Assembly: GCF_001672895.1 (NCBI RefSeq)
Contig: NZ_LZKP01000087.1
Location: forward strand, 1-41,648
DNA: 41,648 bases
Direction: 5' to 3'
DNA from: Mycobacterium sp. E740
Lineage (GTDB): Bacteria > Actinomycetota > Actinomycetes > Mycobacteriales > Mycobacteriaceae
Shown here: piece by piece, positions 17,757-29,503 of the stretch
Numbering within the stretch: the first letter of the stretch is position 1
How the letters are laid out: every line of letters begins with the position of its first letter
Notes under the pieces: model-generated
The model's input: the letters and a program-made list of their open reading frames with translations, nothing else
What the model was told of the DNA's origin: nothing
Databases searched by the model: none
Position numbers and translations under genes: made by a program

Positions 17757-19210
17757 ACGATCTCCCCCGAGCGCGCGGCCTCGGCGCCCATGTCCTCGAG
17801 GTGTTTGCCTTTGGTCTCGGCGACGAACCGCCACACGAACAGGAACGACAACACCGCGCAGATGGCGTAGAACCCGTAGGCGATGCCCAGCGAGAAGTCA
17901 CCCAGCGCGGGGAACGACGCGGTGATCGCGCAGTTGGCCAGCCACTGCGCGGCCGCCGCCAGGCCGAGCGCGGCGCCGCGGATGCGGTTGGGGAACATCT
18001 CGCCGAGCAGCACCCACACCACCGGTCCCCACGACATGCCGAACGACACCACGAACAGGTTCGCGGCCACCAGCGCGATGGGCCCCGCCGCGCCGGTGAG
18101 ATGTGGCTGGCCGTCGACCACCGGCGCGGTGCCGAAGACGATTGCCATCGTGCCCAGCGTGACCGCCATGCCCGTCGACCCGATCAGCAGCAGCGGCTTT
18201 CGGCCGATCCTGTCGATCAGAGCGATCGCGATGAGCGTGGTGACGATGTTGGTCACGGAGGTGATCACGGTGATGAGGAACGCCTGGCTCTCCCCGAAAC
18301 CGACTGCCTCCCAGAGCACGTTGGAGTAGTAGAAGATCACGTTGATGCCGACGAACTGCTGGAACATCGACAGCAGCACGCCGACCCAGACGATGCCGTA
18401 CAGACCGCCGCTCGGCTTGCGCAGATCGCGCCATGACGGCGGCTTCTCGGACTTGAGCGATTCCTTGATGCGGGTGATCGTCAACTCGAGGTTCTTCTCC
18501 CCCAGCAGCCTGCTGAGCACCCGACGTGCCTCCGGAATCCGGTACGTGGCAACGAGATAACGGGGAGACTCCGGGATGGTGTACGCCAGCGCGCCGTAGA
18601 CGACCGCGGGCACCGCCATCACGAGGAACATCCAGCGCCAGGCCTGCATGCCCAGCCACAGCTGCTCGCGCGATCCGCCCGCCAGATGGGCGAGCAGCGC
18701 GTCGATCGCCAACGCCACGAAAATGCCCGAGACGATGGCGAGCTGTTGCAATGAGCCCAGCCTGCCCCGGATCCGGGGTGGCGACGTCTCCGCGATGTAG
18801 GCCGGCGCGATCACCGATGCGACGCCGACGCCGATGCCGCCGACGACACGGAACAACCCGAACATCCAGATGTTGACCGCCAGGCCGGTGCCGAATGCGC
18901 TGATGAGGAAAAGCAGCGCGGCGATCTTCATCACCGACAGCCGGCCGATCTTGTCGGCCAGCCGGCCCGCGACGACCGCGCCGAGCGCCGCGCCGATCAG
19001 CGCCGAAGCGACAGCGATTCCGGTCACGGTCTTGCTGATCTCGAAGTGGTCCTCCACCGCTGAGACCGCGCCGTTGATCACCGCGCTGTCGTAGCCGAAA
19101 AGCAGGCCGCCGAGAGCTGCCACAGCCGCGATCCGGACGACACGACCGCTGTGTTCGGATTCTTCGTATTCCAAACCTGACGAGGGATCACCGATGGGTC
19201 CGTGAGCCAT
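17753..19210 (-). CDS. MFS sugar porter (proton symporter family)
   Basis: A 485-residue inner-membrane transporter of the sugar-porter branch of the major facilitator superfamily, with 12 predicted helices. Signatures are GGLLFGYDSAVINGAV in TM1, GRLADKIGRLSVMK after TM2, PESPRYLVATYR after TM6, QQFVGINVIFYYSN in TM7, DRIGRKPLLLIGS after TM8 and a C-terminal VAETKGKHLEDM. It resembles xylose/galactose/glucose-proton symporters; the actual sugar cannot be read from the sequence. The stop overlaps the proposed CTG start of the flavoprotein gene, so the two are coupled. ATG 19210 is the family start. Confidence 0.9.
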   Translation of the reverse strand: MAHGPIGDPSSGLEYEESEHSGRVVRIAAVAALGGLLFGYDSAVINGAVSAVEDHFEISKTVTGIAVASALIGAALGAVVAGRLADKIGRLSVMKIAALLFLISAFGTGLAVNIWMFGLFRVVGGIGVGVASVIAPAYIAETSPPRIRGRLGSLQQLAIVSGIFVALAIDALLAHLAGGSREQLWLGMQAWRWMFLVMAVPAVVYGALAYTIPESPRYLVATYRIPEARRVLSRLLGEKNLELTITRIKESLKSEKPPSWRDLRKPSGGLYGIVWVGVLLSMFQQFVGINVIFYYSNVLWEAVGFGESQAFLITVITSVTNIVTTLIAIALIDRIGRKPLLLIGSTGMAVTLGTMAIVFGTAPVVDGQPHLTGAAGPIALVAANLFVVSFGMSWGPVVWVLLGEMFPNRIRGAALGLAAAAQWLANCAITASFPALGDFSLGIAYGFYAICAVLSFLFVWRFVAETKGKHLEDMGAEAARSGEIV

Positions 19211-19267
19211 GCGACACCCTTCCGCAGCATTGCGCGATGGAGGTCACATTCAATCACAGACGCGCTG

Positions 19268-19963
19268 TCAGGCGGTGCGTTCTTCCCGGCGTGCGGTCAG
19301 TTCGCGGTGAACGCTGCGCAGCTCGTCGATACCGAGGCCGGCCAGCGAGGAAACGTGATGACGACGCGGGCCGCCCGGTACCGCTACGTCGTTGGGCACC
19401 ACCAGCACCGGGCATCCGGCGCTCTCGGCGGCCGCCGCGCCGGTCACCGAATCCTCGATCGCCAGGCACGCGTTCGGCCGCACCTTCAGCAACGCCGCCG
19501 CACGCTCGTAGACGTCGGGTGCCGGTTTCCCGTGCGGCACTTCGTCACCGCAGACCGTCACCGAAAAATACCGGCGCCCAATGCTGTTGAGCGCCCGATC
19601 GGTCAGCGCACGCTGGGTGTTCGTCACCAACGCGATCGGAGTCCCTTCGGCCACAAGGACTTCCAACAACTCCCGGGCGCCGTCGCACCACGGCAGGCCG
19701 CCGTCGAACAGCTCGGCGGTGTAGTCGTGCAGCCAGCGATTGGACTCCGCCATCGCTGCTGGATCGGGGTCGAGACCCAGGTCGGCATACACCGTCGCCA
19801 TCGTGTTCTCCGCCGAACTGCCGATCAGCGACGCGCGGACCTGCGGCGTCAGGACACCGCCGAGTTCGGTGTAGAGCGCCGCCAACGAGATGTCCCAGAG
19901 CTTTTCGGAATCGACGAGGGTGCCGTCCATGTCGAAGAGGACGGCGCACAGCACCTCCCCCAT
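19268..19963 (-). CDS. HAD-superfamily phosphatase (beta-phosphoglucomutase-like)
   Basis: A 231-residue HAD hydrolase of subfamily IA. Motif I is LFDMDGTLVDSE with nucleophile Asp11 and acid/base Asp13. Motif II is ALVTNTQRAL, motif III the Lys of HGKPAPDVYERAA, and motif IV LAIEDSVTGAAAAESAGC. The small helical cap lies between motifs I and II (about residues 20-90). The substrate is a phosphorylated metabolite that I cannot name. Its ATG follows the metH stop with no gap, so it is translated from the metH transcript and should be under the same riboswitch-controlled mRNA. Confidence 0.9.
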   Translation of the reverse strand: MGEVLCAVLFDMDGTLVDSEKLWDISLAALYTELGGVLTPQVRASLIGSSAENTMATVYADLGLDPDPAAMAESNRWLHDYTAELFDGGLPWCDGARELLEVLVAEGTPIALVTNTQRALTDRALNSIGRRYFSVTVCGDEVPHGKPAPDVYERAAALLKVRPNACLAIEDSVTGAAAAESAGCPVLVVPNDVAVPGGPRRHHVSSLAGLGIDELRSVHRELTARREERTA

Positions 19964-23689
<3,726 letters not shown>

Positions 23690-23696
23690 GTGCACT

Positions 23697-23713
23697 CCTT
23701 CCGTAGCGGAAGG
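23697..23713 (-). promoter_or_regulatory. Hairpin covering the metH Shine-Dalgarno
   Basis: On the minus-strand RNA CCUUCCG (23713-23707) and CGGAAGG (23703-23697) form a perfect 7-bp stem with loop CUA. The 3' arm contains most of the metH SD GGAAGGAG, so the closed hairpin should block initiation at GTG 23689. Its 5' arm shares bases 23713-23711 with the last helix of the SAH aptamer, so the two structures compete. This is the natural OFF state of an SAH-activated translational switch. Confidence 0.7.
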
Positions 23714-23788
23714 CGTCCTTGACTCTGCCGAGCGTGGCGGATACCGCAGGGACTGACCCCCCGAGTAGCCGTTGCAACGCCTCTCGAC
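23711..23788 (-). ncRNA. S-adenosylhomocysteine (SAH) riboswitch aptamer
   Basis: The metH leader matches the SAH riboswitch layout. P1 is GUCGAG (23788-23783) with CUCGGC (23732-23727). The conserved core GCGUUGCAAC lies at 23780-23771. P2 is CGGCUACU (23771-23764) with GGUAUCCG (23745-23738), one mismatch, capped by a G-rich/C-rich hairpin. The conserved GCCACGCUCGG lies at 23738-23728. The pseudoknot P4 pairs AGGCGU (23782-23777) with ACGCCU (23716-23711) perfectly. Known SAH riboswitches turn on SAH-recycling genes (ahcY, metH), which fits metH here. Folded by eye against the remembered Ralstonia structure; a covariance-model search was not possible. Confidence 0.82.
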
Positions 23789-23795
23789 CTCAGAA

Positions 23796-23801
23796 AGTCT
23801 A
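23796..23801 (-). promoter_or_regulatory. -10 element of the metH promoter
   Basis: TAGACT on the minus strand matches TANNNT. With a start about 7 nt downstream (near 23789) the transcript would begin exactly at the 5' strand of riboswitch helix P1 (23788). No convincing -35 is seen, which is common in mycobacteria. Confidence 0.55.
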
Positions 23802-24035
23802 CGTCGTCACCCGATCGAAGTCTGAGACGCCGACCCGTCGCCGCGATCGACCTCGACCTTGTCGGCAGTGTCGTGCACACATGGGTCAAGCAGAGTGCAG
23901 CAGAACACGTTCCGTTGCGATCACATGGAGCTGCGTCTCGTCGAGGATCTCGAGCACATCAGCCACGAATACAGGGTAGTCGCCGGATCAAATCACCCCG
24001 TGTGGCGATGGCGCTCCTACCCACCGCGTAGGGCT
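23802..24035. other. Intergenic stretch between metH and PAC2 promoters
   Basis: This completes the roughly 360-bp divergent gap. The plus frame stays open from 23859 into the PAC2 gene, with an ATG at 23925, but there is no SD and the predicted peptide is not family-like, so I do not call it coding. No cobalamin-riboswitch box was found on either strand. I see no repeat or RNA gene here. Confidence 0.5.
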
Positions 24036-24041
24036 TACGCT
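24036..24041 (+). promoter_or_regulatory. -10 element for leaderless PAC2 gene
   Basis: TACGCT matches TANNNT and lies 6 nt before GTG 24048, placing +1 on or next to the start codon. No SD is present, so the mRNA is probably leaderless. Confidence 0.55.
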
Positions 24042-24047
24042 GGCGTT

Positions 24048-24938
24048 GTGACCTTGTCGGATGCGAGCGGGTTCAAACCGCCCGACCTGCCCGAACTCAA
24101 CGACACCATCGTCGTGGCAGCTTTCGAGGGCTGGAACGACGCCGGTGACGCCGCCAGCGACGCGCTGGAGCACCTGGACGCCATCTGGGAGGGCGAGACC
24201 ATCGTCGAGATCGACGACGAGGCGTACTACGACTATCAGGTGAATCGGCCCGTGATCCGGCAGGTCGACGGGGTGACGCGGGAGCTGGTTTGGCCGTCGA
24301 TGCGGATTTCGCACTGTCGGCCGCCCGGGTCGGACCGCGACATCGTGCTGATGCACGGCGTCGAGCCGAACATGCGCTGGCGCACCTTCTGCTCGGAGTT
24401 GCTGGCGATCGCCGACAAGCTCAACGTGCAGACCGTCGTCATCCTCGGCGCCCTGCTGGCCGACACGCCGCACACGCGTCCGGTACCGGTGTCCGGGGCG
24501 GCCTACTCGCCGGACTCGGCGAGGGTGTTCGGGCTGGAAGAGACTCGATACGAAGGCCCGACGGGAATCGCCGGCGTGTTCCAGGATGCCTGCGTGCAGG
24601 CGGGAATTCCGGCGGTGACCTTCTGGGCTGCGGTTCCGCATTACGTCTCGCAGCCGCCGAACCCGAAGGCGACGGTCGCGCTGCTGCGCCGCGTCGAGGA
24701 CGTGCTGGACATCGAGGTGCCGCTTGCCGACCTGCCGACCGCAGCCGAGGAGTGGGAGCAGGCGGTCTCGGAGATGACGGCCGAGGACGACGAGATCGCC
24801 GAGTACGTCCATTCGCTGGAGGAACGCGGCGATGCGGAGGTCGACATGACCGAGGCGCTCGGCAAGATCGACGGGGACGCGCTGGCCGCCGAGTTCGAGC
24901 GCTACCTGCGCCGTCGGGGTCCGGGCTTCCGCGGCTGA
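24048..24938 (+). CDS. PAC2-family protein (Rv2125-like)
   Basis: A 296-residue protein of the PAC2 (proteasome assembly chaperone 2-like) family, found in mycobacteria as Rv2125. Typical segments are VVAAFEGWNDAGDAASDALEHL (about residues 18-39), EIDDEAYYDYQVNRP, LMHGVEPNMRWRTF, VVILGALLADTPHTRPVPV and YEGPTGIAGVFQDAC. The C-terminus is helical and acidic and ends in RYLRRRGPGFRG. The bacterial function is not known; the family name alone does not prove a proteasome role. GTG 24048 is chosen from the family N-terminus and the -10 just upstream. It is convergent with the SDR gene, 1 bp apart. Confidence 0.9.
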   Translation: MTLSDASGFKPPDLPELNDTIVVAAFEGWNDAGDAASDALEHLDAIWEGETIVEIDDEAYYDYQVNRPVIRQVDGVTRELVWPSMRISHCRPPGSDRDIVLMHGVEPNMRWRTFCSELLAIADKLNVQTVVILGALLADTPHTRPVPVSGAAYSPDSARVFGLEETRYEGPTGIAGVFQDACVQAGIPAVTFWAAVPHYVSQPPNPKATVALLRRVEDVLDIEVPLADLPTAAEEWEQAVSEMTAEDDEIAEYVHSLEERGDAEVDMTEALGKIDGDALAAEFERYLRRRGPGFRG

Positions 24939-24939
24939 C

Positions 24940-25818
24940 TCAGCGCTTTTCCAGTGCTTCGGTACGCGCGCTGAGCGACCGGCCGAGTGCGGCGACCTCC
25001 GCATCCATCCTCGGCAGCAGTTCGGGTACCGCCTTGAGCGTCGTGCGCTCCCCCACCCGCGAATTCAGCAGCGGCTTGAGGAGGCGCAGCAGGCCGACAA
25101 AGCGCGGACAGTTGATCCGTCGCCTGCGGTCCTCGATCCCCTTGACGAACAGTTCGCCGCACTTCTGCACCGAGGTGGTCTTGCCGAGCGGGCCCGGCAG
25201 CGACTCGAGCATCTCGCGGGCGCTCGACAGGTCCGACTTGCTCTCCTGCACCAGCGGGGTGTCGATCCACAACATGTGCGCCGACCCGACGTCCACGCCG
25301 CGATGAGCGACCTCCAGCCGCAGGGCGCTGGCGAAATGCTCGACAGCCGCCTTGGAAGCGTCGTACGGCGCCATGCCGGCAGAGGCCGCGTAGGCCGCCG
25401 CCGACGACACGATCAGCACGTATCCGCGCCGCTCGATCACCGACGGCAACGCGGCCCGCACTGTGTGGAACACGCCGACGACGTTGACGTCGATGAGCGT
25501 CTGGAACGCCTGCGGGTCGACCCCCAGCACCGAACCGTACGTCGCGATTCCCGCGTTGGCCATCACGATGTCGATGCCGCCGAAGCGCTCGACGCCTTTG
25601 GCGACGGCTGACTCCATCGCGGCCAGGTCGCGCACGTCGGCGACGACTGTCACCACACTTTCGCTACCGAGCCGGGCGGCGACCTGCGCGAGCCGATCCC
25701 CGTCGACGTCGGTCAGCACCAGCTTGGCGCCCTTGTCATGCAGGCGGCGCGCCACTTCTTCGCCGATGCCGTTGGCACCACCGGTGATCAGCGCGACTTT
25801 ACCCTTCACAGAACCCAT
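24940..25818 (-). CDS. Short-chain dehydrogenase/reductase (Rv2129c-like)
   Basis: A 292-residue classical SDR. The cofactor loop is ITGGANGIGEEVARRL near the N-terminus, with an Asp (LVLTDVDGDR) after beta-2 that favours NAD(H). NNAG is replaced by MANAGIA, and the catalytic Ser, Tyr and Lys lie in VSSAAAYAASAGMAPYDASKAAVEH. The C-terminal extension of about 60 residues is longer than the minimal SDR core. Substrate unknown. ATG 25818 is chosen because TACTTT (25831-25826) lies 7 nt upstream, a leaderless arrangement; a TTG at 25827 is unlikely. It lies downstream of mshC in the same orientation. Confidence 0.88.
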   Translation of the reverse strand: MGSVKGKVALITGGANGIGEEVARRLHDKGAKLVLTDVDGDRLAQVAARLGSESVVTVVADVRDLAAMESAVAKGVERFGGIDIVMANAGIATYGSVLGVDPQAFQTLIDVNVVGVFHTVRAALPSVIERRGYVLIVSSAAAYAASAGMAPYDASKAAVEHFASALRLEVAHRGVDVGSAHMLWIDTPLVQESKSDLSSAREMLESLPGPLGKTTSVQKCGELFVKGIEDRRRRINCPRFVGLLRLLKPLLNSRVGERTTLKAVPELLPRMDAEVAALGRSLSARTEALEKR

Positions 25819-25869
25819 GGCGGTCAAAGTACCCCGGCCCGGGCGGTGACGGGTGAGGTCTTGGCAGCT

Positions 25870-27108
25870 CTACAGTCGGATGCCCAGCAATGCGTCGACG
25901 GCGGCCGCCACCACCCGGCCCGCCTCGGCGTCGTGGCCGCCGTAGCTCAACGCGTCGGTGGTCCAACCATCTAGTGCGGCAAGAGCTTTGGGTGTATCGA
26001 GATCGTCGGCCAGATAACGGCGCACCCGCCCGACCACATCGGTCGCGTCGGGTGCGGCAGCCAGCTTGACCGCGGCGCGCCAGCGGTCCAGCCGCTCGAC
26101 GGCCTGCGCGAGAACCGCGTCGCTCCAGTACCTGTCGGAGCGGTAGTGCCCAGCGAACAGCCCGAGTCGGATCGCGGAAGGATCGACGCCGTCGGCGCGC
26201 AGCCGGGACACCAGCACCAGGTTGCCCCGGCTCTTGCTCATCTTGTGGCCGTCCCAGCCGATCATTCCCGCGTGCACGTAGTGCCGCGCGAATCTCCGCT
26301 CCCCAGTTACGCATTCGGCGTGCGCAGCCGAGAACTCGTGGTGCGGGAAGATGAGGTCGCTGCCGCCGCCCTGGATGTCGAGGTCGGTGCCGATGCGGCT
26401 CAGCGCGATCGCGGCGCATTCGACGTGCCACCCTGGGCGGCCGGGCCCGAACGGCGACGGCCAACTCGGTTCCCCCGGCCGTTGCGCCCGCCACAGCAAC
26501 GCATCGAGTTCGTCACCCTTGCCGGGGCGATCCGGGTCACCGCCGCGCTCGGCGAACAACCGCCGCATGGTGTCCCGGTCGTAGCCGGACTCGTATCCGA
26601 AGTGCGCCGTGGCGTCGGCGCGGAAGTAGACGTCGGGATGGTCGGCATCCTCGACCACGTACGCCGCGCCCGACGCCAGCAGCTTCTCCACGACCTCGAT
26701 GACCTCGGCGATCGCGTCGGTGGCCGCGACGTAGTCGTGCGGCGGCAGCACCCGCAGCGCCGTCATGTCCTCGCGGAACAGGTCGGTCTCCCGGTCGGCG
26801 AGCTCGCGCCAGTCGACACCGTCGCGCTGCGCGCGCTCGAACAGCGGGTCGTCGACGTCGGTGATGTTCTGCACGTAATGCACGCGGTGTCCGGCGTCCA
26901 GCCAGATGCGGTGCACGAGGTCGAACGCGAGGTAGGTGGCCGCGTGACCCAGATGCGTCGCGTCGTACGGGGTGATGCCGCAGACGTACATCGTGGCCGT
27001 CTCGCCCGCGCCGACCGGACGCACCTGCCGGTCGGCACTGTCGTAGAGCCGCAGCTGCGGACCGCGGCCCGGCAGCGCCGGAACGTCAGGTGCCGGCCAC
27101 GAGTTCAT
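25870..27108 (-). CDS. mshC: Mycothiol synthase step: cysteine-GlcN-inositol ligase
   Basis: ATP-dependent ligase joining L-cysteine to GlcN-Ins in mycothiol synthesis. It is a cysteinyl-tRNA-synthetase paralogue of 412 residues lacking the anticodon-binding domain. The zinc ligand Cys43 is in [10 protein letters not shown], and the HIGH-equivalent THLGHA covers residues 51-56. [10 protein letters not shown] supplies more Zn/cysteine-site residues, and KMSKS is near 289-293. ATG 27108 matches the M. tuberculosis N-terminus (M-x-SW) and lies 7 nt after TAAAGT (27121-27116). The frame is open far upstream into cysQ, which is rejected. This gene marks the organism as a mycothiol-making actinobacterium. 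Confidence 0.97.
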   Translation of the reverse strand: MNSWPAPDVPALPGRGPQLRLYDSADRQVRPVGAGETATMYVCGITPYDATHLGHAATYLAFDLVHRIWLDAGHRVHYVQNITDVDDPLFERAQRDGVDWRELADRETDLFREDMTALRVLPPHDYVAATDAIAEVIEVVEKLLASGAAYVVEDADHPDVYFRADATAHFGYESGYDRDTMRRLFAERGGDPDRPGKGDELDALLWRAQRPGEPSWPSPFGPGRPGWHVECAAIALSRIGTDLDIQGGGSDLIFPHHEFSAAHAECVTGERRFARHYVHAGMIGWDGHKMSKSRGNLVLVSRLRADGVDPSAIRLGLFAGHYRSDRYWSDAVLAQAVERLDRWRAAVKLAAAPDATDVVGRVRRYLADDLDTPKALAALDGWTTDALSYGGHDAEAGRVVAAAVDALLGIRL

Positions 27109-27115
27109 AGCCTCG

Positions 27116-27121
27116 ACTTTA
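27116..27121 (-). promoter_or_regulatory. -10 element for leaderless mshC
   Basis: TAAAGT on the minus strand matches TANNNT and ends 7 nt before ATG 27108. It would allow mshC (and SDR) expression independent of the upstream cysQ transcript. No SD at usable distance is seen for this ATG, which supports a leaderless mRNA. Confidence 0.5.
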
Positions 27122-27155
27122 TGCATCGACGTCATCGACGACGCGAGCGCCTGAT

Positions 27156-27929
27156 TCATTCCCGGGCCCGGTATGCCGACAGGATCTCGTCGAGCAGTGG
27201 TTCGCTCAGTTCCGGCCGACACATGAGCAGGTCGGGCAGATAGGGATCGCGCCGGTTGTAGATCAGTTCGGAGCCGTCCAGCCGGGACGCGTGCAGCCCC
27301 GCCGCCTGCACCACGCCGGCCGGGGCCGCCGAATCCCACTCCCATTGCCCGCCGGCATGCAGGTATGCGTCGACGTCGCCGCGCACCACCGCCATCGCCT
27401 TGGCACCTGCTGACCCGATCCGCACGAGCTGGATGTCCATCCGCTCACGCAGCCACCACAGCACCGGCGGCGGCCGGTTGGCGCTGGCGGTGATCAGGAT
27501 CGGGCCGTCGGCGCGCGGCGGTGGCGGCGTCACGGTGTCGGATCGGTAGACCTCGTTGCGCGCAGGGAGCGCGACCGCCGCGTCGGTGATGCGGCCGTTG
27601 GGGCTGCCGTCGCGCTGCCATAGCGCGATGTGCACCGCCCAGTCGGTGCGGCCCGGCAGGGAGAACTCCCACGTCCCGTCGACGGGGTCGACGATCCACA
27701 CCCGGTCGGCGTGCACCCGCGACACGTCGTCGACAGCTTCCTCGGAGAGCACCGCATCGTCGGGCCGATGCTCGCGAAGGCGCTGCAGGATCAGCTTGTT
27801 CGCGAGCCTGTCGCCTGCGTCGCCGAGATCGTACGGGTCGTAGTAACCGAACTCGTCGCGGACCTTCACCAGCATCTCGCCCGCCTCGGCGGCCACCTCG
27901 GCGGCGAGCGCCGCATCCGTGTATGTCAT
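27156..27929 (-). CDS. cysQ: 3'-phosphoadenosine 5'-phosphate phosphatase (CysQ)
   Basis: A 257-residue Mg-dependent phosphatase of the inositol-monophosphatase superfamily that removes PAP (and can act on PAPS or inositol phosphates), linking to sulfate assimilation. The metal ligands lie in VLSEEAVDD (Glu) and [13 protein letters not shown] (DPxDGT). The C-terminal [16 protein letters not shown] is the family WD-x-AA motif. It starts at ATG 27929, 3 nt after the SCO1664-like stop, and precedes mshC by 47 bp, so cysteine/sulfur and mycothiol genes sit together as in M. tuberculosis. Confidence 0.95.
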   Translation of the reverse strand: MTYTDAALAAEVAAEAGEMLVKVRDEFGYYDPYDLGDAGDRLANKLILQRLREHRPDDAVLSEEAVDDVSRVHADRVWIVDPVDGTWEFSLPGRTDWAVHIALWQRDGSPNGRITDAAVALPARNEVYRSDTVTPPPPRADGPILITASANRPPPVLWWLRERMDIQLVRIGSAGAKAMAVVRGDVDAYLHAGGQWEWDSAAPAGVVQAAGLHASRLDGSELIYNRRDPYLPDLLMCRPELSEPLLDEILSAYRARE

Positions 27930-27932
27930 CGA

Positions 27933-28760
27933 TCAGAACGCCGGCCACGGGATCGGACGGTGCCGGTCGGGCGTCGGCATCACCGGATCATCAAGCAGGG
28001 CAACAGTTCTCGCGATCAATGCGGAAACTTCACGTTCGGTGATGTGCACGCACAGCCGGTCGGCCAACCCGTTGCGCAGCTGGTCGCGCAGGGCGGCCAC
28101 CGACTCGAGCGTCTGGTCGTCGACGGGTTTGCCCGCCCAACCCCACAGCACGGTGCGCAACTTGTCGTCGGTGTGCAGCGTCACGCCGTGATCCACGCCG
28201 TACACCCGCCCGTCCACCCCGGACAGGATGTGGCCACCCTTGCGGTCGGCGTTGTTGACCAGCACGTCGAACACCGCCATCCGGCGTAGCCGGTCGTCGT
28301 CGGCGTGCACCAGGATGACTTCGCCGCCCGCATAGTCATAGGCCTGCAAGATCGGCAGGAAACCGGGCGGGATCCGGCCCGCCGGAAGCAGATCGACCAG
28401 ATCGGGTCCCGAAGGCTGAACGTCGTCCACCTCATCGCCGGGCTGGTCCACCCACAACTGCACCATGCCCTCACCCGCGGGGCCGTTACGAATGATGGTG
28501 TGCGGCACGATGTTCCAGCCCAGCGCCGCCGAAACGAGGAATGCGCCGCACTCCCTGCCCGCCAGTGTGCCGTCCGGGAAGTCCCACAGCGGCGCCTCGC
28601 CCGCGATCGGCTTGTAGACGCAATGCACTTGCTGCTCACCGAGATTCGCCTCGCACAGGAAGGTGGCGTTGCTCGCCGAGCGGATCCGCCCGATGACGGT
28701 CAGTTCGCCGCGCTGCAGCACATCGACGGCGTCAGACCCGCCGTCAGAGGTCGACGTCAT
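27933..28760 (-). CDS. SCO1664-family PI3/4-kinase-like protein (Rv2133c-like)
   Basis: A 275-residue protein of the SCO1664 / phosphatidylinositol-kinase-like family, a HipA-like kinase fold. Visible motifs are the putative ATP lysine in VHCVYKPIAGEAPLWDFPDGTLAGRE (about residues 46-70), MVQLWVDQP (hinge-like), a catalytic-loop type FDVLVNNADRKGGHIL (Asn-Ala-Asp-Arg), and the metal-binding VYGVDHGVTLH (DHG, akin to DFG). A kinase reaction is inferred and the substrate is unknown. ATG 28760 overlaps the DUF3090 gene by 17 bp, so these two conserved neighbours are coupled. Confidence 0.82.
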   Translation of the reverse strand: MTSTSDGGSDAVDVLQRGELTVIGRIRSASNATFLCEANLGEQQVHCVYKPIAGEAPLWDFPDGTLAGRECGAFLVSAALGWNIVPHTIIRNGPAGEGMVQLWVDQPGDEVDDVQPSGPDLVDLLPAGRIPPGFLPILQAYDYAGGEVILVHADDDRLRRMAVFDVLVNNADRKGGHILSGVDGRVYGVDHGVTLHTDDKLRTVLWGWAGKPVDDQTLESVAALRDQLRNGLADRLCVHITEREVSALIARTVALLDDPVMPTPDRHRPIPWPAF

Positions 28761-29331
28761 CGTCGGACTCGCCGAAGGCGCCGCGCCGGTAGCCGTTGGT
28801 GCGCACGCAGATATGGCCCTCTGGGTCCAGCGGCTCGTCGCACAACGGGCAGGGCGGCCGGCCTGCCGAGATGACGCGGTTTGAGCGCGTGGCGAACTCG
28901 CGGGCGGATTCGGGGCTGAGGAAGACGCGCACCGCGTCGGGTCCCTCCTCCGCGTCGTCGAGTACCACCGATGCGTCGAATTCGGTCTCGGACACCGCGA
29001 GCAGCTCGACGACGACGGTCTGCGCCTCCGAGTCCCAGCCGAGTCCCATCGTGCCCACCCGGAACTCCGCGTCCACCGGGGTGATCAGCGGGCTGAGGTC
29101 CTCGATTTCGCCGGTCTCGGGCGGGATCGGGGTGCCGAATCGCCGGTTGATCTCGAGCAGCAGCGCAGCGATCCGCTCGGCGAGCACCGCAACCTGCTGC
29201 TTCTCCAGCACCACCGACACCACGCGCTTATCGTGGACGGCCTGCAGATAGAACGTGCGGTTGCCGGGCTGGCCGACGGTCCCGGCCACGAAGCGGTCGG
29301 GTGTGCGGAAGACGTGAATTGCGCGGGCCAT
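28744..29331 (-). CDS. DUF3090 protein with zinc-finger-like tail (Rv2134c-like)
   Basis: A 195-residue conserved actinobacterial protein. It starts ARAIHVFRTPDRFVAGTVGQPGNRTFYLQA, as DUF3090 proteins do, and ends with PPCPLCDEPLDPEGHICVRTNGYRR, where Cys-x2-Cys and His-x-Cys could bind zinc. The acidic end is DDDVDL. The function is unknown. Association with a histidine phosphatase and an SCO1664-like kinase is conserved in actinobacteria, so the three may form one pathway. ATG 29331 is used; an upstream in-frame start at 29403 lies in the repeat region and is rejected. Confidence 0.88.
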   Translation of the reverse strand: MARAIHVFRTPDRFVAGTVGQPGNRTFYLQAVHDKRVVSVVLEKQQVAVLAERIAALLLEINRRFGTPIPPETGEIEDLSPLITPVDAEFRVGTMGLGWDSEAQTVVVELLAVSETEFDASVVLDDAEEGPDAVRVFLSPESAREFATRSNRVISAGRPPCPLCDEPLDPEGHICVRTNGYRRGAFGESDDDVDL

Positions 29332-29374
29332 GGCAATTCCCAAAATACCGCTTGCGACTGTTGAGCCGTAATCG

Positions 29375-29503
29375 CGACTAGTCCCGATGGTCGAACTCCT
29401 CAACGCGACTCGTGCCTCGCCGCTTGATCGTCGTCCGACTAGTCCCGATGGTCGAACTCCTCAACGCGACTCGTGCCTCGCCGCTTGATCGTCGTCCGAC
29501 TAG
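29375..29503. repeat. Two 61-bp tandem direct repeats plus 7-bp partial copy
   Basis: Copies at 29375-29435 and 29436-29496 appear identical; 29497-29503 (CGACTAG) starts a third. They lie between the histidine phosphatase and DUF3090 genes, within what should be one minus-strand transcript. Read on that strand each unit opens with TAGTCG, the first of which contains the phosphatase TAG stop (29502-29500), and each contains GTTGAGGAG, an SD-like stretch. A one-unit insertion therefore regenerates the stop codon, much like MIRU elements of M. tuberculosis. The GACTAGTC palindrome marks the unit boundaries. Confidence 0.95.

Noticed and set aside
23925..24047. In-frame ATG extension of the PAC2 gene
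   Set aside because: No SD, not similar to the family N-terminus, and a -10 element sits within the putative coding part.
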